Source: an uncultured Sutterella sp.
Lineage (GTDB): Bacteria > Pseudomonadota > Gammaproteobacteria > Burkholderiales > Burkholderiaceae_F
DNA length: 11,399 nt
Direction of reading: 5' to 3'
NCBI GenBank assembly: GCA_902477615.1
Contig: CABSHY010000021.1
Location: 1-11,399 of the forward strand
A model generated the notes under the pieces. The model was not told where the DNA came from and did no database searches. It was given only the letters and a program-made list of their open reading frames with translations. Made by a program: the position numbers and the translations under genes. The stretch's first letter is position 1; each line of letters begins with the position of its first letter. This document shows, piece by piece, positions 6,003 through 11,399 of this stretch.

Positions 6003-6869
6003 ATGAATAAACGTACCTTTATTAAGAGCATTGCCGCTACTTTTGTGACGGTGGGTCTTTCCTTAAGTTTGATCGGTCAGGCCGCAGCGGCCGATGTTAA
6101 GGTGGTTAAAGTCGGTGTGGTCGGTGACTATAACGATCAGTGGGAAACTGTGAACGAATTGTTGGCCAAAGACAATATCCGAGTAAAACTTGTGAAGTTT
6201 AGCGACTACGCAACGCCCAATCGCGCTTTAGCCGATGGCGACTTGGATTTGAATGCCTTCCAACACAAAGCGTTTTTGGCCAATGATATCGCTCGTAATG
6301 GTTACAAGATTGTTGCTATTGGCGACACGATCATTACGCCACTTCGTATCTATAACAACAAGGATAAGATCAAGTCGCTTGCCGACATTAAAGATGGTGC
6401 CGTGATTGCCATTCCGTCTGACTTAACCAATGGTGGTCGCGCCATTAAGCTTTTGGAAAAGGCCGGTCTTGTTAAGGTCGATCCTTCTAAGGGTTACGTC
6501 CCCACGAAGTTAGACATCACGGAATATAAGGTCAAGATTAAGATTCGTGAAGCCGAGTCCGGCATTTTGGCACGCCTTTTGCCTGACTTTACCGCCGCAT
6601 TGATTAATGGCGGTAATGCGTTGACGGCCGGGTTAGATCCCATGAAGGATGCCATCTATTCGGAAGACATCAATCCGAAGACCAATCCCAATGTGGGACA
6701 ACTTGTCAACGTCATTGTGGCTCGCACGAAAGATAAAGACAATGAGGTCTATCAAAAGGTGGTGAAGGCCTACAATTCGCCCGAGACCGCGAAGACGATT
6801 TTGAAGGCTTATAAGGGTGCTTATGAGGCTGCTTGGGAAGGTGCTGAAAAATATAATCTAGGCAAATAG
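6003..6869 (+). CDS. metQ: Methionine-binding periplasmic protein MetQ (NlpA family)
   Basis: MetQ captures methionine in the periplasm and delivers it to MetNI. The 288-residue protein has a signal peptide (about 1-30, ending GQAAAA) and then the NlpA-family pattern: VKVGVVGDYND, DYATPNRALADGDLDLNAFQHKAFL, IAIPSDLTNGGRAIKLLEKAGL, and an ALINGGNAL stretch before the C-terminal lobe. E. coli MetQ is a lipoprotein, but this product has no cysteine at all, so it should be a soluble periplasmic protein. The start MNKRTFIKS resembles a Tat signal (consensus S/T-R-R-x-F-L-K) with Lys-Arg in place of Arg-Arg, so export may be Tat or Sec. AAGGAG (5989-5994) precedes the ATG at a good distance. It lies 28 nt after metI and is followed by a terminator, so it closes the operon. 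Confidence 0.95.
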   Translation: MNKRTFIKSIAATFVTVGLSLSLIGQAAAADVKVVKVGVVGDYNDQWETVNELLAKDNIRVKLVKFSDYATPNRALADGDLDLNAFQHKAFLANDIARNGYKIVAIGDTIITPLRIYNNKDKIKSLADIKDGAVIAIPSDLTNGGRAIKLLEKAGLVKVDPSKGYVPTKLDITEYKVKIKIREAESGILARLLPDFTAALINGGNALTAGLDPMKDAIYSEDINPKTNPNVGQLVNVIVARTKDKDNEVYQKVVKAYNSPETAKTILKAYKGAYEAAWEGAEKYNLGK

Positions 6870-6885
6870 ATATTAAATTAAGAAC

Positions 6886-6926
6886 GGGCTTGGGGATTGA
6901 GAGTCGTCCTCAAGCCTTTTTCTTTT
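6886..6926 (+). terminator. Rho-independent terminator of metNIQ
   Basis: GGCTTGGGGA (6887-6896) pairs with TCCTCAAGCC (6907-6916), giving 10 bp with one wobble and a 10-nt loop. It is followed by TTTTTCTTTT (6917-6926). It lies 17 nt after the metQ stop. Confidence 0.9.
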
Positions 6927-6942
6927 GTGGTCAACTATTTTT

Positions 6943-6954
6943 TGGCAATTGCCA
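6943..6954. promoter_or_regulatory. 12-bp palindrome upstream of the antiporter gene
   Basis: TGGCAATTGCCA is a perfect dyad about 125 bp before the antiporter start codon. Its right half overlaps CCACAA (6952-6957), which also pairs with TTGTGG (6925-6930). It may be an operator. I see no clear promoter elements around it. Confidence 0.3.
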
Positions 6955-7080
6955 CAACTGTTAATTTCGAGGTGATGTCAATGGTCTCAAAAGACTAATG
7001 GTTTATGCTTAGTTTTGATTTTTTTAAGTGGCTTGGGTCTACACTTAATCTGTTCTTCTTTTGGTTTTCTGGTGACCGCC

Positions 7081-8760
7081 ATGCAGTGGCTCGATACTCT
7101 ACTAACCGACCCTAATTCCATTGCCCATATTGTCCTCGTTTACATGGCCATCATCTCGATTGGTTTAGGCATCGGACGCATTAAATTCTTTGGCATTTCT
7201 TTGGGCTCCATCGTTGTTTTATTTGTGGGGCTCGCCTTTAGTTATTTTGGTGTTCGCGTCAATATGGACGTGTTGGCCTTTGCCAAAGACTTCGGGTTAA
7301 TCATCTTTATTTTCTTCATCGGCTTGCAGGTCGGTCCTTCCTTTTTCTCGTCGTTTAAAAGCGTTGGGGTTGTTCTCAATTCCCTTATGGTTTTCGGTTG
7401 GACCTTAGGGATCGTTATCACCATCAGTGCTTTCTTTTTGTTCTCAGACACGATTTCTCTGCCTGAGATTTTGGGTATCCACTACGGTGCCGTGACCAAC
7501 ACGCCCGGTCTTGGTGCCACACAAGAAGCTTTGAATCAGTTGAACTATCAGGGCAATGTCATTGCCGCAGCCTACGCTTGCGCTTATCCCTTAGGTCTCA
7601 CGGCCATTATCGGTGTGTCGATTTTCTTGCGTTGGATTTTCAAAATCGATATGGCTGAAGAAGACCGCCATTGGGATGTTGAAGAGCGAGAAATCAGTCA
7701 AGCACCGGTGTCTTTCCACATCTACATCACGAACCACTTGTTGGACGGTGTGACGATTACCCAATCGCACGAACGTATTCCGCGTCCCTTTATTTGCTCG
7801 CGTGTGATGCATGCGGGCGAAATCATTAGTCCGTTGCCTGAGACCGTTTTGCATGTAGGCGATACGATTCGTGTGGTCTCAACACCGGAACACAAGCGCG
7901 ACATCATTGCCGCCTTTGGTAAAGAAGATGAACGCATCAACTTGGAAACGGCGCATACACCGTTGGTTCGTGCCAAATTCTTGGTGTCCTTGTCATCCTT
8001 GAGTGGCAGAACGATTGATAGCTTGTCGTTGGCTGCTACCGATGGCGTCAACATTACGCGCATCTTCCGTGCCGGTACTGAACTTTTCCCGCATCCGAAT
8101 TTGCATATTCAAGTGGGTGACGTGCTGCAGTGCGTGGGGCCAGAGAACGCTGTTAAGCGCCTTGAAGGGCGTTTAGGCAATCAAGCTAAGCACTTGGATC
8201 AACCCAATATTGCCGCCATCTTTATGGGGATGACGTTAGGGATTGTTTTTGGTTCCTTGCCGTTAGCCATTCCCGGCATGCCCACACCGATCAAATTAGG
8301 GATGGCCGGTGGCCCCTTGATCATTGCCATTTTGTTGGGGCGCTATGGGGCGTCTTTGCACCTTTCAACTTACATGACGCCGTCCTCAAACTTGATGAGT
8401 CGAGAAATTGGGATTTCGCTTTTCTTGGCAAGTGTCGGTTTGTCAGCAGGGGATACGTTTGTCAATGCCTTGATTACGGGTAACGGTCTTCTTTTTGCAT
8501 TGATTGGTTGCTGCATTACGGTTGTGCCGCAATTGGTGGTGGGGATTATTGCTCGTGTGTTCTGCAAACTTAACTACCACAGTATCGTGGGCCTCTTGAT
8601 TGGTTTGGGGACTAATTCTCCCATCTTGGCGTATGCCTCTACCTTGTCTGAAAAGAACGCAGCGCCCGTGGCCTATTCAACGGTTTATCCGTTAGCGATG
8701 TTCTTGCGCATCATTACCGGTCAATTGATTTTGCTAGCCATGTGGTCTTACGTGTTTTAA
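7081..8760 (+). CDS. YidE/AspT-family membrane antiporter with two RCK_C domains
   Basis: This inner-membrane protein belongs to the aspartate:alanine exchanger (AAE) family, which includes E. coli YidE and YbjL and the lactobacillar AspT. The organisation is typical: about five N-terminal membrane helices (roughly 14-185), a cytoplasmic part with two TrkA-C/RCK_C ligand-binding domains (about 205-285 and 290-375), and about five C-terminal helices. The duplicated family motifs appear as GAVTNTPGLGATQEAL (136-151) and GLGTNSPILAYA (508-519). The closing YSTVYPLAMFLRI resembles YidE. The chosen ATG at 7081 gives 559 residues, close to YidE, and has GGTGA (7071-7075) as ribosome binding site. 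The frame is open back to a TTG at 7015, but that lacks a binding site and adds a stretch not expected in the family. The substrate cannot be read; dicarboxylates or amino acids are likely. The gene stands alone between two terminators. Confidence 0.9.
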   Translation: MQWLDTLLTDPNSIAHIVLVYMAIISIGLGIGRIKFFGISLGSIVVLFVGLAFSYFGVRVNMDVLAFAKDFGLIIFIFFIGLQVGPSFFSSFKSVGVVLNSLMVFGWTLGIVITISAFFLFSDTISLPEILGIHYGAVTNTPGLGATQEALNQLNYQGNVIAAAYACAYPLGLTAIIGVSIFLRWIFKIDMAEEDRHWDVEEREISQAPVSFHIYITNHLLDGVTITQSHERIPRPFICSRVMHAGEIISPLPETVLHVGDTIRVVSTPEHKRDIIAAFGKEDERINLETAHTPLVRAKFLVSLSSLSGRTIDSLSLAATDGVNITRIFRAGTELFPHPNLHIQVGDVLQCVGPENAVKRLEGRLGNQAKHLDQPNIAAIFMGMTLGIVFGSLPLAIPGMPTPIKLGMAGGPLIIAILLGRYGASLHLSTYMTPSSNLMSREIGISLFLASVGLSAGDTFVNALITGNGLLFALIGCCITVVPQLVVGIIARVFCKLNYHSIVGLLIGLGTNSPILAYASTLSEKNAAPVAYSTVYPLAMFLRIITGQLILLAMWSYVF

Positions 8761-8788
8761 CTCCTCGAGATGATTGCTCCAAAGAAAG

Positions 8789-8819
8789 ATGCCGTAGGCG
8801 ATTGTTCTACGGCATTTTT
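8789..8819 (+). terminator. Rho-independent terminator of the antiporter gene
   Basis: ATGCCGTAG (8789-8797) pairs perfectly with CTACGGCAT (8807-8815) around a 9-nt loop. T residues run through 8815-8819, with four more after one G. Confidence 0.9.
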
Positions 8820-9077
8820 GTTTTATTAATGGGGTTTGCGGGGGCTTTTTGGGAGGATTTGAAACAAGTCCTTGTGAGTCGGCTTTGTGGGGAAGCGTTG
8901 CCTTGGTTTTGTGTTTTAGGGGAGCGGTTTTATTGTTGAAAATAGGCTTCAAAATTCGTCAATAAAGTAACAAATGTACAAATGTGTAGTTGTTGCAAAA
9001 CGTGAATGAACGTGTTAATGGAACGAAAAAGGTTTATGCTTTTTTCTTCGCTATAACATTCATTTTTTAAGTTTGAA
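8820..9077. other. Intergenic region with a G/T-rich stretch; no gene supported
   Basis: The plus strand is strongly G/T-rich from about 8821 to 8940, with G-runs at 8830-8833 and around 8839-8843. An ORF from ATG 8829 to TGA 8939 (36 codons) lacks a ribosome binding site and a recognisable pattern, so it is not called. The rest becomes A/T-rich and holds a possible -10 TATAAC at 9052-9057 for the thioesterase gene, without a clear -35. Confidence 0.5.
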
Positions 9078-9539
9078 ATGTCTGAAATTTACGAACGCCA
9101 TTTTGTTGTTGGAAAAGAATCCATTGATGTCTTTCGTCATGTAAATAATCGCGAGTATTTGCGATGGATGGAAGATGCGGCAAGCGCCCATGCGGCAGAA
9201 CTTGGATGGGACGCTCGAACGCTTCTTAAGCGTCAACAGGTTTGGGTGGCTAAACAACATTGGATTGAGTATCTGCGTCCCACTTATGAAGGTGATGAGT
9301 TAACGATCTACAGCTGGGTCGATAGTTGGCATGCTTCTCGCTCGTTGCGTCGTTATGCGATTAAGCGAGGGGATATTTTGGTGTGCATTGGTGCGACAAC
9401 GTGGGTATTTATTGACTTTAAAACCGGTATGCCGATTGAAGTGCCTGAAGAAATTAAGAGTTGTTTTACGATTATCGATCCCGAGAGTGAGAAGCTCAAA
9501 GAATTGGGGATTCAACGACCGATTCGGTATCGTCCTTAA
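9078..9539 (+). CDS. Acyl-CoA thioesterase of the 4HBT/FadM (YbgC-like) hotdog family
   Basis: The 153-residue protein fits single-domain hotdog thioesterases, which hydrolyse acyl-CoA thioesters in the cytoplasm. The family motif D-x-x-x-H-V-N-N-x-x-Y is visible near the N-terminus as IDVFRHVNNREYLRWMEDAA, with Asp17 as the probable catalytic acid, His21, Asn23, Asn24 and Tyr27. The central part follows the usual strand order: WVAKQHWIEYLRPTYEGDELTIYSWV, then SRSLRRYAIKRGDILVCIGATTWVFID, where the W-x-F-x-D segment is typical. The start at 9078 is the only reasonable ATG, though its ribosome binding site is weak (AAG about 10 bases before). A possible -10 (TATAAC, 9052-9057) would give a short 5' leader. 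The chain-length preference cannot be read. It is a single gene that converges on the M15 peptidase. Confidence 0.88.
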   Translation: MSEIYERHFVVGKESIDVFRHVNNREYLRWMEDAASAHAAELGWDARTLLKRQQVWVAKQHWIEYLRPTYEGDELTIYSWVDSWHASRSLRRYAIKRGDILVCIGATTWVFIDFKTGMPIEVPEEIKSCFTIIDPESEKLKELGIQRPIRYRP

Positions 9540-9548
9540 ACTTGCAAA

Positions 9549-9584
9549 CAAACCCGCTTTTCAAGAAATTTTAAAGCGGGTTTG
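9549..9584. terminator. Bidirectional terminator between convergent genes
   Basis: CAAACCCGCTTT (9549-9560) pairs perfectly over 12 bp with AAAGCGGGTTTG (9573-9584), with a 12-nt loop. T-rich but interrupted tracts follow on both strands. It lies 9 nt after the thioesterase stop and 10 nt from the peptidase stop, so it can serve both. Confidence 0.82.
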
Positions 9585-9594
9585 ATTTGTGTAA

Positions 9595-10296
9595 TTACTG
9601 TGCTTTTTCAAAGTGCTGGTAGTCTTTGAGTGACTTCCAATCGCCACCCCATTCCCAACCGTGCTTCTTAAATAGCTTATAAGCGAGGTCGTTCTCATCA
9701 ATTTTGTAGGGGACGGTTGCATTGCGCACTATCCAAGGGCGACCTGCTTCGGGTTGAACGATTGTCTGTCCGTTTTTGACTTTCACGTAGGGGTTATAAA
9801 GCGGATTGATATCAACGGCCATGCCTCTGGCATGAGCAGAGAGCTTTTTGCTTCCCTTTACAACACGGCAGTTAAAGGCCGATGAGTTATTCGCTGTCAT
9901 GCTTAATTCATCATCTGCGCCATAGTTGTCAATCAATACCATTTTTTCGATTGGATACTTGGCGATATAGAGTTCTTTCAAGATATCCAAAACTTCTTTG
10001 GCAACGGATTGATGAACAATGAGTTCGCCTAATCGAATTTGACCTTTTCCATCGTAATGCAGTGCCGTCACATAACGGAAATCTTTTCGGTCATGATGAC
10101 AAATTTCTTTCCAGGATTTGTTATTGATGCGTGAAAAAATATCGTTGGAAATCGGGGAGACAACAAAATAGGAAGTCGCTTTTTCTTGAGTGATTGAAGA
10201 TGCGCTTACGATGTCACCAGGCGTCACGGCAGAAGCCATAACCGTGACGGGGATAAGAGCTAATAGCAACTTCAGAGGAAAAGAAACATTGCACAT
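9595..10296 (-). CDS. Secreted M15-family zinc peptidase (VanY/CwlK-like, peptidoglycan)
   Basis: The 233-residue product begins with a short polar segment and a hydrophobic stretch (about 9-22, LLLALIPVTVMASA), so it is exported or membrane-anchored. The C-terminal half has the M15 LD/DD-peptidase pattern: SMTANNSSAFNCR, then the zinc site S-x-H-x-x-G-x-A-x-D-I as SAHARGMAVDI (His155, Asp162), and finally HGWEWGGDW with KDYQHFE supplying His228. These enzymes cleave the peptide stems of peptidoglycan; the arrangement is closest to the M15C group that includes CwlK and phage endolysins. The first 130 residues, apart from the signal, are less recognisable. The ATG at 10296 has no clear Shine-Dalgarno sequence, but it is the one that gives an export signal. 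No phage genes are nearby, so a housekeeping wall enzyme is more likely than a lysin. The exact bond cleaved is unknown. Confidence 0.85.
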   Translation of the reverse strand: MCNVSFPLKLLLALIPVTVMASAVTPGDIVSASSITQEKATSYFVVSPISNDIFSRINNKSWKEICHHDRKDFRYVTALHYDGKGQIRLGELIVHQSVAKEVLDILKELYIAKYPIEKMVLIDNYGADDELSMTANNSSAFNCRVVKGSKKLSAHARGMAVDINPLYNPYVKVKNGQTIVQPEAGRPWIVRNATVPYKIDENDLAYKLFKKHGWEWGGDWKSLKDYQHFEKAQ

Positions 10297-10365
10297 ATGG
10301 GGTTAAGAAAAAATGTTGTCCATACAGAACATAATATCAACGTACAAATTTTTCTTGAAATTGGC

Positions 10366-10400
10366 AAAAAATAACCCCGAATTGAAACATCAACTCGAGG
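10366..10400 (-). terminator. Rho-independent terminator of ssrA
   Basis: On the minus strand CCTCGAGTTGA pairs with TCAATTCGGGG around a TGTT loop: 11 bp with two wobbles (plus-strand positions 10390-10400 and 10375-10385). It is followed by TTATTTTTT. It starts 18 nt after the tmRNA 3' end. Confidence 0.85.
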
Positions 10401-10417
10401 CATTGGATTTTTGAGTG

Positions 10418-10788
10418 TGGTGGAGACGGCGGGAATTGAACCCGCGTCCAAGAATCGTCCATAACCGGCTCTACATGTTTAGTTTGAACATTTAAAAAAT
10501 CTCATCTGACTTCACGCCCTCAAACCGGCTCTGATCAGACCAGACACTCTTTAAGTCTCAACCACTACGCAGCGCCCTCGTAGTGATCCAGCCTGTATTA
10601 GTATAAAACCACTGCTAGCGAACTAGCCCGGCCTAGAGGCAAACCGGTGTGGTCCTCGCCTTAATTAGGCGGCGAGAGCGAAACGCTTGTTATTGGCGTT
10701 TATTTGTTTTCCAGCGGATTAACAAGGTGACTGGACCTTGACATGCACCAAGCTACTTCGTGACCCCTGTCGAAACCAGGTCGTCCCC
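10418..10788 (-). ncRNA. ssrA: Transfer-messenger RNA (tmRNA)
   Basis: tmRNA rescues stalled ribosomes and tags the unfinished protein for proteolysis. The 5' end GGGGACG (10788-10782) pairs with the 3' strand CGTCTCC, forming a 7-bp acceptor stem with one G-U wobble; the CCA end is encoded (plus-strand TGG at 10418-10420). The T-arm is GCGGGTTCAATTCCCGC. Near the 5' end, GGTTTCGACAGGGG is the conserved tmRNA segment. The resume codon GCC opens a tag reading ANNKRFALAA followed by TAA (10697-10665), close to the ANDERFALAA common in betaproteobacteria. The total of 371 nt is normal for a one-piece tmRNA. Coordinates are for the mature ends, which processing would define. It is transcribed away from infA; I found no convincing promoter in 10789-10860. 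Confidence 0.96.
10665..10697 (-). other. tmRNA proteolysis tag reading frame (ANNKRFALAA)
   Basis: Ten codons from GCC at 10697-10695 to TAA at 10667-10665 encode the tag. The ALAA end is the recognition signal for ClpXP-type proteases. The second, third and fourth residues (NNK) differ from the acidic NDE of many relatives. Confidence 0.93.
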
Positions 10789-10889
10789 ACATAACTTGTC
10801 GAACGATGATTATGGCGGAAAAAGCACTTTTTTGCACGAAAAATTGTAGGAATTTAACAAAATAATTCGTTTTTAAATGCAATTTGCTC

Positions 10890-10895
10890 TAAAAT
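10890..10895 (+). promoter_or_regulatory. Possible -10 element of infA
   Basis: TAAAAT within GCTCTAAAATTCG resembles a sigma-70 -10 box and would give an infA leader of roughly 115 nt. No good -35 partner is visible 16-18 bp upstream, so the call is weak. A second TAAAAT lies at 10965-10970 and also lacks a -35 box. Confidence 0.28.
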
Positions 10896-11018
10896 TCGCT
10901 TCGTCTTTGTTTCGCAAAGAAAAACTGCCCACGGTGAGCGTATGAATGAGCAAGAACCGATGGGTAAAATATCAATTTTTGAAAAGTGGAAAGCGTTGTT
11001 GCTTTACCACGGAGAATT

Positions 11019-11285
11019 ATGGCAAAAGAAGATCTCATTGAAATGAGCGGCGTTGTGCTCGAAGTGTTGCCCGATGCCCGTTATCGTGTCAAGTTGGACA
11101 ATGACCACGAATTAGTTGCTTACACCAACGGTAAGATGCGTAAGCACCACATCCGCATTTTGGCCGGTGATAAAGTCTCTCTCGAACTTTCCCCCTACGA
11201 CTTAACGAAGGGTCGTATCACCTTCCGTCACATCGAAGGTCGTCCGTCTGCTGCTCAAGCCGCCGGTACGAATCGTCGTCGCTAA
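11019..11285 (+). CDS. infA: Translation initiation factor IF-1 (long betaproteobacterial form)
   Basis: IF-1 binds the ribosomal A site during initiation. From the ATG at 11019 the protein is 88 residues: MAKEDLIEMSG, VVLEVLPDARYRVKLDN, GKMRKHHIRILAGDKVSLEL and PYDLTKGRITFRH, the standard OB-fold IF-1 pattern. It carries a C-terminal tail of about 16 residues ending NRRR that the 72-residue E. coli protein lacks; betaproteobacteria often have such a longer second IF-1. GGAG (11011-11014) is the ribosome binding site, rather close to the ATG. The frame opens at 10986, but conservation begins exactly at MAKED. It is not beside rpmJ or rpsM here, so it is more likely the stand-alone copy than the ribosomal-operon copy (inference). 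Confidence 0.96.
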   Translation: MAKEDLIEMSGVVLEVLPDARYRVKLDNDHELVAYTNGKMRKHHIRILAGDKVSLELSPYDLTKGRITFRHIEGRPSAAQAAGTNRRR

Positions 11286-11399
11286 TTCTTAGCGTCGTCG
11301 ACTACTGAGTCGTCAGAAAAAGAATTTTGTGCCGTTAATTTTGCCTTCCGATGAAGGCAGGATTGGCGGCGCTTTCGTGTTGTCTGCCATTGGCAGTAC
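11286..11399. other. Ambiguous right edge: possible end or start of another gene
   Basis: Two readings are possible. On the minus strand a frame open from the window edge ends at TGA (11315-11313) and gives 28 residues ending GTKFFF, which would be the C-terminus of a gene converging on infA. On the plus strand ATG 11351 opens MKAGLAALSCCLPLAV, which looks like a signal peptide but has no ribosome binding site. A 7-bp hairpin TGCCTTC-CGAT-GAAGGCA spans 11342-11359 and has no T-run. I cannot choose between them. Confidence 0.25.

Noticed and set aside
7015..7080. N-terminal extension of the antiporter from TTG 7015
   Set aside because: No ribosome binding site, and the family begins near the ATG at 7081, which has GGTGA at a suitable distance.
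8829..8939. Plus-strand small ORF of 36 codons after the antiporter terminator
   Set aside because: No ribosome binding site and no recognisable pattern; composition is driven by the G/T-rich stretch.
8734..8952. Minus-strand ORF of 72 codons, Lys- and Pro-rich
   Set aside because: It overlaps the end of the antiporter gene and its terminator, has no Shine-Dalgarno sequence, and its composition just mirrors the G/T-rich plus strand.
7000..9041. Shared 11-mer GGTTTATGCTT at 7000-7010 and 9031-9041 as a common promoter element
   Set aside because: Several exact 11-mer matches are expected by chance in a window of this length, and neither copy has a proper -35 partner.
10942..11046. Small ORF of 34 codons upstream of and overlapping infA
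   Set aside because: GGTGA lies before its ATG, but it overlaps infA out of frame by 28 nt and has no recognisable feature. Translational coupling cannot be excluded, but nothing supports it.
1..11399. CRISPR array, insertion sequence or prophage
   Set aside because: No regular repeat-spacer pattern, transposase or integrase pattern, or terminal inverted repeats were seen. The M15 peptidase alone is not evidence of phage.

Overview
The window reads as chromosomal DNA of a Burkholderiales-like betaproteobacterium, most plausibly a gut Sutterellaceae member (Sutterella/Parasutterella type). This placement is inferred from three things: the long, Arg-tailed form of IF-1, a tmRNA tag ending in RFALAA, and an AssT-DsbL-DsbI set typical of gut commensals. 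No species can be assigned from sequence reading alone. I see no mobile element, CRISPR array, rRNA or ordinary tRNA gene.

Layout, left to right. (1) The 3' end of a LysR-type regulator (2-346) is followed by assT-dsbL-dsbI (481-3693). This is a periplasmic arylsulfate sulfotransferase with its dedicated thiol oxidase and the membrane partner that reoxidises it; the unit ends in an intrinsic terminator at 3712-3742. (2) A 576-nt gap (3694-4269) precedes the methionine ABC importer metN-metI-metQ (4270-6869). The gap is not empty. It holds a short ORF with a good ribosome binding site (3971-4072) in which 6 of the last 12 codons are ATG. Directly after it come mutually exclusive RNA pairings and a 13-bp terminator (4101-4142). 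This has the layout of a ribosome-mediated transcription attenuator that senses methionine, placed in front of a methionine transporter. A second set of competing pairings (4182-4265) can reach the metN Shine-Dalgarno sequence. metI is split by a one-base frameshift in a G-rich tract at 5574-5595. (3) A monocistronic YidE/AspT-family membrane antiporter (7081-8760) sits between terminators. (4) A small hotdog-fold acyl-CoA thioesterase (9078-9539) converges on a secreted M15 zinc peptidase (9595-10296, minus strand) across a 12-bp bidirectional terminator. (5) The tmRNA gene ssrA (10418-10788, minus strand) has its own terminator and faces away from infA (11019-11285), encoding IF-1. The last 114 nt are ambiguous and may hold the edge of another gene.

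Functionally, the left third handles periplasmic sulfate transfer between phenolic compounds together with disulfide formation. The middle third is methionine uptake with an apparently novel control region. The right third combines housekeeping translation functions (tmRNA, IF-1) with single-gene metabolic and envelope functions. The methionine-codon leader is the most interesting item, followed by the metI frameshift.
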